In this document: positions 25,632 to 35,154 of the stretch, one piece after another
Numbering within the stretch: the first letter of the stretch is position 1
Layout of the letters: each line of letters starts with the position of its first letter
Assembly: GCF_003032475.1 (NCBI RefSeq)
Contig: NZ_CP028369.1
Location: forward strand, 5,084,001 to 5,148,000
DNA from: Streptomyces sp. P3
GTDB lineage: Bacteria; Actinomycetota; Actinomycetes; Streptomycetales; Streptomycetaceae
Direction of reading: 5' to 3'
Length of the DNA: 64,000 bases
Notes under the pieces: generated by a model
What the model was told of the DNA's origin: nothing
Databases searched by the model: none
What the model saw: the letters and a program-made list of their open reading frames with translations, nothing else
Made by a program: the position numbers and the translations under genes

Positions 25632-25740
25632 CGAAGTGCCGCTCGGGTGGTCGACGACGCGCGGCCCGACGACGAACACGGCCGCGCGCGTGGGCCCGGG
25701 GCGCCGGTGCGGAAGGTCGTGCGCCGCGCCCGGGCTCCGT

Positions 25741-26080
25741 TCAGGCGGCGATCGCCGGCTCGCGTTCCCGCGCGGCGGCCGCGTCCGCCGGTGCGGGCCC
25801 TGACCGCAGGCGGGCGCCCAGCAGGACGGCCCCGAGGCCCAGGGCCGCCCAGCAGGACAGAGTGAGCGCCGGACCGGTCGCCGCGGCGCCGTCGAAGAAC
25901 GCCACCGAGCGCAGCAGGGTCGTGCCGGCGCCCGGCGGCAGCCACTGCCCGATCACGCCGACCGGCTCGGGCAGCATCTCGGGGGCCGAGGCGGCCCCCG
26001 AGAACGGGTTGCCCAGGAACATCACCACGAACGACCCGGCGCCGATGCCCGGGGGGCCGAGCAGCGCGGCGCAACCCGCC
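25741..26080 (-). pseudogene. Integral membrane protein, C-terminal fragment only
   Basis: The minus-strand frame ending at TGA 25741 carries the last part of a multi-pass membrane protein. It reads AALLGPPGIGAGSFVVMFLG, NPFSGAASAPEMLPEPVG, WLPPGAGTTLLRSVAFF, then a final helix and a polar tail. Proteins of this kind in streptomycetes have several hundred residues, with helices before this point that are absent here. An ATG exists at 26097, but the upstream sequence belongs to another gene fragment. Homology ends at about 26071-26085. The gene was probably regulated by the TetR protein that is also broken here. Confidence 0.6.
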
Positions 26081-26350
26081 GCGGAGACGCTGCGCAACGA
26101 GGAGCTGTCGGGGATCCTGCGCGAGGGCTACGGCGGTGTGCGCGAGGCCCGGGCGCGGATCGTCGTCGCCTACCAGGACGCGGGGACGATGCGATCCGAC
26201 GTTTCCCCGGACCATGTGGCCCGGACAATGATCGCCACCGTCCTGGGTTTCATCCCCCAGCAGTCGCTGTTCGGCGCCGCGCCCGTCGAGGTGCTCGGTG
26301 ACGGGCTGCGCGCGTTGATGAGCGTGTCGCCCCCGCTGCCGCCGGCCTGA
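26080..26350 (+). pseudogene. TetR-family regulator, C-terminal fragment only
   Basis: The plus-strand frame ending at TGA 26348-26350 reads AETLRNEELSGILREGYGGV, REARARIVVAYQDAGTMR, then SPDHVARTMIATVLGFIPQQ and GDGLRALMSVSP. This is typical TetR C-terminal ligand-binding sequence. The DNA-binding N-terminal half (~100 residues) is missing. The frame upstream is the reverse complement of the membrane-protein fragment. The 5' break coincides with that of the divergent membrane gene. Any product would not bind DNA. Confidence 0.65.
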
Positions 26351-26482
26351 GTGATCGCAGCTTGCTTAACTTGCTCGAAATGCGGCCCAACTAGCCTGCC
26401 GATCCATGCCACCAGGGGCGTTCCCCCGTGGCCGCGGCCAACCGGGCCCCGCACGGTCCGGAGCGAGGATGTGAGGTGGGAC

Positions 26483-26785
<303 letters not shown>

Positions 26786-26799
26786 CGGGGGAGGCCGCC

Positions 26800-27103
26800 A
26801 TGATTCCCGGAGAGATCCTCTTCGCCGAGGAGCCGGTCGTGTACAACGAGGGCCGTGCCGTCACCCGGCTCACCGTGCTCAACGCCGCCGACCGGCCCGT
26901 CCAGGTCGGCTCCCACTACCACTTCGCCGAGGCGAACCCGGGCCTGGAGTTCGACCGGGCCGCCGCGCACGGCAGGCGGCTGAACGTCGCCGCCGGCACC
27001 GCCGTGCGCTTCGAGCCCGGGATCCCCGTCGAGGTCGAACTCGTCCCCCTGGCGGGCGACCGGATCGTGCCCGGACTGCGCGGGGAGACCGGAGGTGCCC
27101 TCG

Positions 27104-27111
<8 letters not shown>
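26800..27111 (+). CDS. ureB: Urease subunit beta
   Basis: A 103-residue structural subunit of urease. It starts [19 protein letters not shown] and has the conserved [20 protein letters not shown] and ETGGALDA end. It is separate from the gamma subunit (some bacteria fuse them). Its TGA overlaps the ureC start by eight bases. Confidence 0.97.
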
Positions 27112-28825
<1,714 letters not shown>

Positions 28826-28842
28826 GGACTGAGGACGTCACC

Positions 28843-29517
28843 GTGACCAGAGCGGCACTGCTCGTCCTCGCCGACGGCCGTTTCCCCGCCGGAGGGCATG
28901 CGCACTCCGGCGGGGCGGAGGAGGCCGTCAAGGCGGGACGGATCACCGGCGCGGCGAGCCTCGAGGCGTTCTGCCGCGGCAGGCTGCACACGGCCGGACT
29001 CGTGGCGGCGGCGCTGGCGGCGGCGGCCGCCGCCGGGGCGGACCCGGCGCAGCTGGACGCCGCGGCGGACGCCCGCACCCCCTCCCCGGCACTGCGGCTG
29101 GTCCAGCGCAGACTCGGCCGGCAGCTGATGCGGGCCGCCCGGGCGGCCTGGCCGAGCGCCGAACTGGACGCGCTGGCCGCGGAGTTCCCCAAGGGCACGC
29201 ATCAGCCGGTGGTGTGGGGGCTGACGGCGCGGGCGGCCGGGCTGGGGGCGGCCGACGCGGCGTACTGCGCGGTCTACGAGAGCGTGAGCGGACCGGCCAC
29301 CGCCGTCGTGCGGTTGCTGAGCCTCGACCCCTTCCAGGCGACGGCGGTGCTGGCCCGGCTGGCGCCGGAGCTGGACCTGGTGGTCGACCGGGCCGTGGCC
29401 CGCGGGACGGCGGTGCCGGCGGAGGGCGTCGACGTGCTGCCCTCCGCGTCCGCTCCGCTGCTGGAGATCGGGGCGGAGGTGCACGCGGCCTGGCCCATGC
29501 GGCTGTTCGCCTCCTGA
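28843..29517 (+). CDS. ureF: Urease accessory protein UreF
   Basis: UreF joins the UreD-apo-urease complex and gates UreG GTPase-driven nickel insertion. It is 224 residues. The N-terminus has [19 protein letters not shown] and [20 protein letters not shown]. The C-terminal [20 protein letters not shown] matches the family end. GTG 28843 is the likely start, 17 bases after ureC. A repeat-like spacer of 155 bases separates it from ureG. Confidence 0.94.
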   Translation: MTRAALLVLADGRFPAGGHAHSGGAEEAVKAGRITGAASLEAFCRGRLHTAGLVAAALAAAAAAGADPAQLDAAADARTPSPALRLVQRRLGRQLMRAARAAWPSAELDALAAEFPKGTHQPVVWGLTARAAGLGAADAAYCAVYESVSGPATAVVRLLSLDPFQATAVLARLAPELDLVVDRAVARGTAVPAEGVDVLPSASAPLLEIGAEVHAAWPMRLFAS

Positions 29518-29672
29518 GGTGTCTCGCCCCCGCCGCCCCTTCCCGTCCCGATCTCGGGGGGTGCCGCCCCCGTTCCCCCGCTTCGGCCCTGAACGGGCCT
29601 CGTCCTCGAACTCCCCCAGAGGGGGGACCCCCAACGGGCTCAACCTGCCCGGCCTGGCCGATTGGAGCCGCT
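29518..29672 (+). repeat. Dispersed Streptomyces intergenic repeat between ureF and ureG
   Basis: The spacer inside the urease operon contains GC hairpins. One is CCCCCAGAGGGGGG near 29615-29630 beside GACCCCC; another block reads CCCTGAACGGGCCTCGTCCT near 29587. It resembles, from memory, a short intergenic repeat present in many copies in Streptomyces genomes. It might attenuate the downstream ureGD part. Confidence 0.5.
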
Positions 29673-30350
29673 ATGCATCTCGACCACATCCACCAGGGTC
29701 CCGCCGCCGTCGGCGCCGACGCCCGGCGGCCCGACGGCTCGCGGCGTGCGCTGCGCATCGGGCTCGGCGGGCCCGTCGGGTCCGGCAAGACCGCCACCGT
29801 CGCGGCGCTGTGCCGGGCCCTGCGGGACGAACTGTCCCTGGCCGTCGTCACCAACGACATCTACACCCGTGAGGACGCCGAGTTCCTGCTGCGGGAGGCC
29901 GTGCTGCCGCCCGAGCGGATCACCGCCGTCGAGACGGGCGCCTGCCCGCACACCGCGATCCGGGACGACATCTCCGCCAACCTCGAAGCGGTGGAGGACC
30001 TGGAGGACGCGGTGGGGCCGCTGGATCTCATCCTGGTCGAGTCGGGCGGGGACAATCTCACCGCCACCTTCTCCAGGGGGCTGGTGGACGCCCAGATCTT
30101 CGTCATCGACGTGGCGGGCGGGGACGACATCCCGCGCAAGGGCGGCCCGGGCGTCACCACCGCCGATCTGCTCGTCGTCAACAAGACCGACCTCGCGCCG
30201 TACGTGGGTTCCGACCTCGCCCGCATGGCGGCCGACGCCAAGGAGCAGCGGGCCGAACTGCCCGTCGTCCTGCAGTCCCTGCGCGGCGGGAGCGGCGTGG
30301 CGGCCGTCGCCGCATGGGTGCGTTCGCGGCTCGCCGCCTGGAGGGCGTGA
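29673..30350 (+). CDS. ureG: Urease accessory GTPase UreG
   Basis: UreG is the SIMIBI GTPase that delivers nickel to urease. The 225-residue protein has the P-loop [11 protein letters not shown], the metal-site CPH motif in [44 protein letters not shown] and the guanine-specificity motif VVNKTDLA. A His-poor N-terminus ([10 protein letters not shown]) means it does not carry a long nickel-storage tail. ATG 29673 follows TTGGAG. Confidence 0.97.
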   Translation: MHLDHIHQGPAAVGADARRPDGSRRALRIGLGGPVGSGKTATVAALCRALRDELSLAVVTNDIYTREDAEFLLREAVLPPERITAVETGACPHTAIRDDISANLEAVEDLEDAVGPLDLILVESGGDNLTATFSRGLVDAQIFVIDVAGGDDIPRKGGPGVTTADLLVVNKTDLAPYVGSDLARMAADAKEQRAELPVVLQSLRGGSGVAAVAAWVRSRLAAWRA

Positions 30351-30351
30351 C

Positions 30352-31110
30352 ATGGGCGGGGTGTGCGCCACCGCACGGATCAGGGCGAAGGCCGACGGGC
30401 GCGGAGGCACCTCCCTGCCCGTGCTGGAAAGTGACGGACCGCTCGCCCTGCGGCGCACCAGGGCTGTCGGCGACGAGGCGCGCGTCCTGCTCGTCGGGGC
30501 GATGAGCGGGCCCCTCGGCGGTGACCGGTTCGCCGTGGAGGCGGAGGTCGGCGGTGGCGCCCGGCTGCGGGTCGGCTCGGCCGCCGCCACCATCGCCCTG
30601 CCCGGCCAGACGAAGGACGAGGCCCGCTACGACGTTCGCCTCGGCGTCGCCGACGGCGGCGAACTGCACTGGCTGCCCGAGCAGTTGATCTCGGCGGGCG
30701 GCAGCGACCTGTCCGTCGCCACGCGCGTCGACCTCGGCGCCGGCGCCCGCCTGGTGCTGCGCGAGGAGCAGGTGCTCGGGCGGGTGGGGGAGGAGCCGGG
30801 CCGGCTGACCAGCCGACTGGTCGTGAAGGTCGCCGGACGCACCGTCCTCGATCAGGAACTGGCCTGCGGACCGGGTGCGCCCGGCGGCTGGGACGGCCCC
30901 GCCGTGCTCGCCGGCCACCGTGCCGTCGGACAACTCGTCGTCGTCCGACCGGAGTTCGCGGACCGGCCGGTCACGGCCCGCACGGTCGGCGCACAGGCCT
31001 GCGTCATGCCGTTGGCCGGCCCCGCCGCGCTCGTCACGGCCCTGGCGTCCGACGGACTGCGGTTGCGCCGCGTACTGGACGAAGCCCTCGCCGACCTGGG
31101 CATCCGGTGA
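30352..31110 (+). CDS. ureD: Urease accessory protein UreD
   Basis: UreD (UreH) binds apo-urease and forms the nickel channel with UreF. It is 252 residues. Typical segments are LLVGAMSGPLGGDRF, GARLRVGSAAATIALPGQ, LHWLPEQLISAGGSDL and VLREEQVLGRVGEEPG. It begins at the ATG directly after the ureG stop (1-base gap). No ureE and no nickel transporter genes follow; the urease set ends here. Confidence 0.94.
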   Translation: MGGVCATARIRAKADGRGGTSLPVLESDGPLALRRTRAVGDEARVLLVGAMSGPLGGDRFAVEAEVGGGARLRVGSAAATIALPGQTKDEARYDVRLGVADGGELHWLPEQLISAGGSDLSVATRVDLGAGARLVLREEQVLGRVGEEPGRLTSRLVVKVAGRTVLDQELACGPGAPGGWDGPAVLAGHRAVGQLVVVRPEFADRPVTARTVGAQACVMPLAGPAALVTALASDGLRLRRVLDEALADLGIR

Positions 31111-31229
31111 ACGGTATCTTCCTCTCCGGTTATCGGATTGGCAAAGAAGGTCAACGACACCTTTTCCCCGACGCCTCACAGCGGCGAGGATCCACCCTGC
31201 CGCCATAACAAGGTAGGGGGAGTTCCCAC

Positions 31230-32831
31230 TTGAAGGACATACGACCGAACAAGCGCATCGCAGCGCTGGGCTCGGCGGGCATACTCGTCACCGCGACTCT
31301 GCTCGCCGGCGCCGTCACAGCGCCCACGGCGAGCGCGACCAGCAGTCGTCCGGGACAGGACCGTGAGGCGCGGGGCGCGGCGATCGCCGCCGAGCGCGCC
31401 GCGAAGGCAGGCATCGACTGGCAGGACTGCCCGGCCGACTGGGGCCTGGAGAAGCCGATCAAGTGCGGCTGGGTCACCGTTCCGGTCGACTACGCCAGGC
31501 CGAACGGCAAGCAGATCAAGCTCGCCGTCGACCGCATCGGCAACACGGGCACGGCTCAGGAGCGCCAGGGGGCGCTCGTCTACAACCCCGGCGGTCCCGG
31601 CGGCTCCGGCCTGCGCTTCCCGCGCCGCGTCACCACCAAGGCGCCCGTATGGGCCGGCGTGGCCAAGGCCTACGACTTCGTCGGCTTCGACCCGCGTGGC
31701 GTGGGCCACTCCGCGCCCATCTCCTGCATGGACCCGCAGGAGTTCGTCAAGGCGCCCAAGGCCGACCCGGTCCCGGACACCACGGCCGACAAGTACGCCC
31801 AGCGCAAGCTCGCCCGTGAGTACGCGCAGGGCTGCGCCGAGCGCACCGGCAAGGCCATGCTCCAGCAGATGACCACGCCGAACACCGTGCGCGACCTGGA
31901 CGTCATCCGCGCCGCCCTCGGCGAGCGCAAGCTCAACTTCCTCGGTGTCTCCTACGGCACCTACCTCGGCGCCGTGTACGGCACGATGTTCCCGGGCCAC
32001 CTGCGCCGCATGGTCGTCGACAGCGTGGTCAACCCCTCCCGCGAGAAGGTCTGGTACGAGGCCAACCTCGACCAGGACGTCGCCTTCGAGGGCCGCTGGA
32101 AGGACTGGCAGGACTGGGTCGCCGCCAACGACGCGACCTTCCACCTCGGCACGACCCGCGCCGCCGTCCAGGCCAAGTGGCTCCAGCTGCGCGCCACCGC
32201 GAAGAAGAACCCGATCGGCGGCGTCGTCGGCCCCGCCGAGCTCATCTCCTTCTTCCAGAGCGCTCCGTACTACGACTCCTCGTGGGTGCCGGTCGCCACC
32301 GTCTTCAGCGCGTACTTCGCCGGGGACACCAAGGCCCTCGTCGACGCGGCCTCTCCCGACCTGACGGACACCGCCGGCAACATCTCCTCGGAGAACGGCA
32401 ACGCCGTCTACACGGCCGTCGAGTGCACCGACGCCAAGTGGCCCACCAGTTGGAAGAAGTGGGACCGGGACAACACGGCGCTCCACAAGAACCACCCGTT
32501 CATGACGTGGGCCAACGCCTGGATGAACCTGCCCTGCGCCACCTGGCCGGTCAAGCAGCAGACTCCGGTGCACGTCACCACGCACAAGGGTCTGCCCCAG
32601 GTGCTCATCGTGCAGTCCACGAACGACGCGGCCACCCCGTACGAGGGCGCCGTCGAGCTGCACAAGCGCTTCCAGGGCTCCCGCCTGATCACCGAGAAGG
32701 GCGCGGGCTCCCACGGTGTCACCAGCCTGGTGAACACCTGCATCAACAGCCGGGTCGACGCCTACCTCCTCACCGGCAAGCTGGACCGGTCGGACGTGAC
32801 CTGCGCGCCGCACGCCACGCCCAAGCCGTAG
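31230..32831 (+). CDS. tap: Secreted tripeptidyl aminopeptidase (S33 alpha/beta hydrolase)
   Basis: A 533-residue secreted peptidase that removes tripeptides from N-termini in the mycelial environment. A signal peptide (ALGSAGILVTATLLAGAVTA, cleavage near PTASA) starts at TTG 31230 after GTAGGGGGA. The oxyanion region is VYNPGGPGGSGLRF, the nucleophile is Ser ~239 in GVSYGTYLG, the Asp is ~464 in STNDAATPYEG and the His ~491 in GAGSHGVTS. CGWVTVPVDYARP is typical of the SlpD/E-Tap group. Monocistronic; a perfect hairpin follows. Confidence 0.94.
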   Translation: MKDIRPNKRIAALGSAGILVTATLLAGAVTAPTASATSSRPGQDREARGAAIAAERAAKAGIDWQDCPADWGLEKPIKCGWVTVPVDYARPNGKQIKLAVDRIGNTGTAQERQGALVYNPGGPGGSGLRFPRRVTTKAPVWAGVAKAYDFVGFDPRGVGHSAPISCMDPQEFVKAPKADPVPDTTADKYAQRKLAREYAQGCAERTGKAMLQQMTTPNTVRDLDVIRAALGERKLNFLGVSYGTYLGAVYGTMFPGHLRRMVVDSVVNPSREKVWYEANLDQDVAFEGRWKDWQDWVAANDATFHLGTTRAAVQAKWLQLRATAKKNPIGGVVGPAELISFFQSAPYYDSSWVPVATVFSAYFAGDTKALVDAASPDLTDTAGNISSENGNAVYTAVECTDAKWPTSWKKWDRDNTALHKNHPFMTWANAWMNLPCATWPVKQQTPVHVTTHKGLPQVLIVQSTNDAATPYEGAVELHKRFQGSRLITEKGAGSHGVTSLVNTCINSRVDAYLLTGKLDRSDVTCAPHATPKP

Positions 32832-32871
32832 CGCTCGAGCGGTAGGGCTCGAGCGGCAGCGCTCGAGTGGT
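32830..32871 (+). repeat. Three 14-bp tandem repeats after tap
   Basis: AGCGCTCGAGCGGT, AGGGCTCGAGCGGC and AGCGCTCGAGTGGT follow each other without gaps, each with a CTCGAG core. The first copy overlaps the last base pairs of the tap stop codon. Confidence 0.85.
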
Positions 32872-32893
32872 AAGGCACCGCCCGTAGGGCGAC

Positions 32894-32925
32894 GAGGGGC
32901 GGCCGGATCGATCCGGCCGCCCCTC
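32894..32925. terminator. Perfect 16-bp palindrome, bidirectional terminator
   Basis: GAGGGGCGGCCGGATC is followed immediately by its exact reverse complement. It lies between the converging tap and acyltransferase genes and could terminate both. Confidence 0.85.
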
Positions 32926-32955
32926 ACCCGTGTCCTGCTCCGACCCGGCGTTCCG

Positions 32956-33696
32956 TCACCTCGACGGCAGCCGGGGGAACTTGCGTCCCTTCCCCGACTT
33001 CTCCGCCTCCGCCTTGGCAGCGGTCTCCTCCGCCTTGGCGACGGCCGCGTACTGGTCGACGTACTCCTGCTCGGAGAGCGAGAGGATGGCGTACATGATC
33101 TCGTCGGTGATCGCGCGCAGTACGGCCTTCTCGTGCTCCATGCCGAGGTAGCGGGAGAAGTCGAGGGGCTTGCCGAAGCGGATCACGACCGGGTGCAGGG
33201 TCGGGAGGATCTTGCCCGGCGGCTGCGCCTCGAAGGTGCCGATCATCGCGCAGGGGATCACCGGCGCCTGCGCCCGCAGGGCCATCACGGCGACGCCCAC
33301 CTTGCCCTTGTAGAGCCGCCCGTCGTGGGAGCGGGTGCCCTCCGGGTAGATGCCGAGCAACTCGTCCTTGTTCAGCACCCCCAGCCCCTCGCGGATCGCG
33401 GCCTGGCCGGCCTCCTTGCCGGAACGGTCCACCGGGATCTGGCCCGCGCTGCGGAAGAAGGCCGCGGTCAGCCGGCCCTTGAGGCCGGGACCCGTGAAGT
33501 ACTCGGCCTTCGCGAGGAACGTGATGCGCCGTTTGAGGATCGCGGGCATCAGGAAGTGGTCCGAGAACGACAGGTGATTGCCCGCGATGATGGCGGCTCC
33601 CGAGTCCGGCACATGTTCCAGACCCTCTATTCGGGGGCGGAAGAGCAGTCGCAGCAGCGGCCCCAACACCACGTACTTCAGGAGGTAGTAGAACAA
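32956..33696 (-). CDS. 1-acyl-sn-glycerol-3-phosphate acyltransferase (PlsC family)
   Basis: A 246-residue membrane-associated acyltransferase for phospholipid synthesis. The catalytic HxxxxD motif is GNHLSFSDHFL, with the glycerophosphate site at GIYPEGTRSHDG and a further block VIPCAMIGTFE. An N-terminal hydrophobic helix is in YYLLKYVVLGPLLRLLF. The best start is TTG 33696 after GAGGAG, which gives MFYYLLK, the usual start in related proteins. The C-terminus is Lys/Ala/Glu-rich and helical (VAKAEETAAKAEAEKSGKG). Confidence 0.92.
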   Translation of the reverse strand: MFYYLLKYVVLGPLLRLLFRPRIEGLEHVPDSGAAIIAGNHLSFSDHFLMPAILKRRITFLAKAEYFTGPGLKGRLTAAFFRSAGQIPVDRSGKEAGQAAIREGLGVLNKDELLGIYPEGTRSHDGRLYKGKVGVAVMALRAQAPVIPCAMIGTFEAQPPGKILPTLHPVVIRFGKPLDFSRYLGMEHEKAVLRAITDEIMYAILSLSEQEYVDQYAAVAKAEETAAKAEAEKSGKGRKFPRLPSR

Positions 33697-33834
33697 AGGG
33701 TGTCGCTCCTCGTGTCCGGCGGATCGGCTCGTGGCCGTGTTCCAGCAGGTCAACCGGCATGGTGTGGGGTGTCAGTGTAGGGGCAGGCGGCAACCGCCGG
33801 AACCGTGCCGTTTCGGTCCCGTCCCTCTCGCCCG

Positions 33835-35088
33835 TCACAGCCGTACGACGACCAGGGCCGTGTCGTCGGTGGCGCCGCCCGGAGGCAGGAGCTCCCACAG
33901 CACCGCGTCGGCGAGGCTCTCGGGGTCGGCGTCCCGATGCCGGGCCAGCGCGTCCGCGAGGCGGTTCAGCCCTGTGTAGATGTCCTCCCGTCGCCGCTCG
34001 ATCAGACCGTCCGTGTACAGGGCCAGGGTGGCGCCGTCGCCGTACGTGGTGCGCGCCTCGGTCCGCGGGGCGGGGTCGGGCCGGGCGTCCAGCGGGGGGT
34101 CGGTCGCCCGGTCGAGGAACTCCACCCGCCCGTCGGCGTGCACGAGGACGGGCGGCGGGTGTCCGGCGCTGCTGTAGGTGATGGTGTGATGGTCGAAGTC
34201 GATGAACGTGGTGACCGCGGTGGCCGACTCGGCGCCGTCCACGACGTGCGCGTACCGCCCGAGGACGTTCAGCGCCTCGCCGGGCCCCCGGGCCACCCGG
34301 GAGGTCGCGCTGAGCGCGCTGCGCAGCTGGCCCATCACCCCGGCGGCCTCCAGACCGTGTCCGACGACGTCGCCGACCGACACCGCGATGCGGTTGCCGC
34401 CGACCAGGTCGACCAGGTCGTACCAGTCCCCGCACACGTTGAGCGCGCCGACCGCCGGCCGGTAGCGCACCGCGGCCCGGCGGTGCCCGACCTGCAGGCG
34501 GGCGGGCAGCATCGCCTCCTGGAGGGCGAGCGCCACCTCGCGCTCGCGGGCGTGGGCCAGCCGCAGCCGTTCGTTGAGCTCCTGCAGCTCACGGGCGCGC
34601 GTGTACAGCTCTGCCTCCAGCACCCGGCTCCGGCTGCCGACCCGCCCGACCTCCGCGGCCGACCCGCGCCTGCCGCGGGCCCGGATCAGCTCGGTGACCT
34701 CCTCGACGCGGTGCACCAGCAGCAACACCGATCCGTCCGGGCCGTACACCGGGGCGTTGACCGGGCTCCAGTAGCGCTCCTCCCACTCGCCGGGCCGTTC
34801 GGCCGACTCGACGTCGTAGCGCTGCAGCGCCATGGTGTCCCGCTCGCCGGTGGCCAGCACCCGGAGCAGCGACGCCTCCAGATTGCGCATGCCGTTCGCG
34901 CCGGGGTCCTCGGGGTTGTCGGGGAAGACGTCGAAGAGGTGCCGACCGACCACCTGCTCGCGCTTGCGGCCGGCCACCCGCAGGAACTCCTCGTTGGCGT
35001 CCGCGTACACCAGCCCGGGCGTGAGCAGCGCCACCATTCCCGGCAGGGCCTGGAACACCGCCGCGTAGTCGATCGCCGTGTCGTTCAT
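33835..35088 (-). CDS. PAS-linked PP2C/SpoIIE phosphatase
   Basis: A 417-residue regulatory phosphatase. The N-terminal PAS domain (residues ~8-140) is followed by a coiled segment (ELYTRARELQELNERLRLAH). The SpoIIE-type PP2C domain (~195-415) has metal-binding Asp residues in CGDWYDLV, SVGDVVGHGLEAA and GATDDTALVVV. It probably dephosphorylates anti-anti-sigma factors. It forms a minus-strand pair with the larger phosphatase upstream. Cytosolic, no membrane segment. Confidence 0.92.
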   Translation of the reverse strand: MNDTAIDYAAVFQALPGMVALLTPGLVYADANEEFLRVAGRKREQVVGRHLFDVFPDNPEDPGANGMRNLEASLLRVLATGERDTMALQRYDVESAERPGEWEERYWSPVNAPVYGPDGSVLLLVHRVEEVTELIRARGRRGSAAEVGRVGSRSRVLEAELYTRARELQELNERLRLAHAREREVALALQEAMLPARLQVGHRRAAVRYRPAVGALNVCGDWYDLVDLVGGNRIAVSVGDVVGHGLEAAGVMGQLRSALSATSRVARGPGEALNVLGRYAHVVDGAESATAVTTFIDFDHHTITYSSAGHPPPVLVHADGRVEFLDRATDPPLDARPDPAPRTEARTTYGDGATLALYTDGLIERRREDIYTGLNRLADALARHRDADPESLADAVLWELLPPGGATDDTALVVVRL

Positions 35089-35154
35089 GGCTCGCGCCCC
35101 ATCTGCCGGTATTGCGCAATTTTCTCATGTGATGCGACGAATGTGTCCCGTCGA

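Noticed and set aside
32830..32925. tap 3' repeats and palindrome considered as a mobile element end
   Set aside because: No transposase, no target duplication; a 3' slippage repeat plus terminator explains it.
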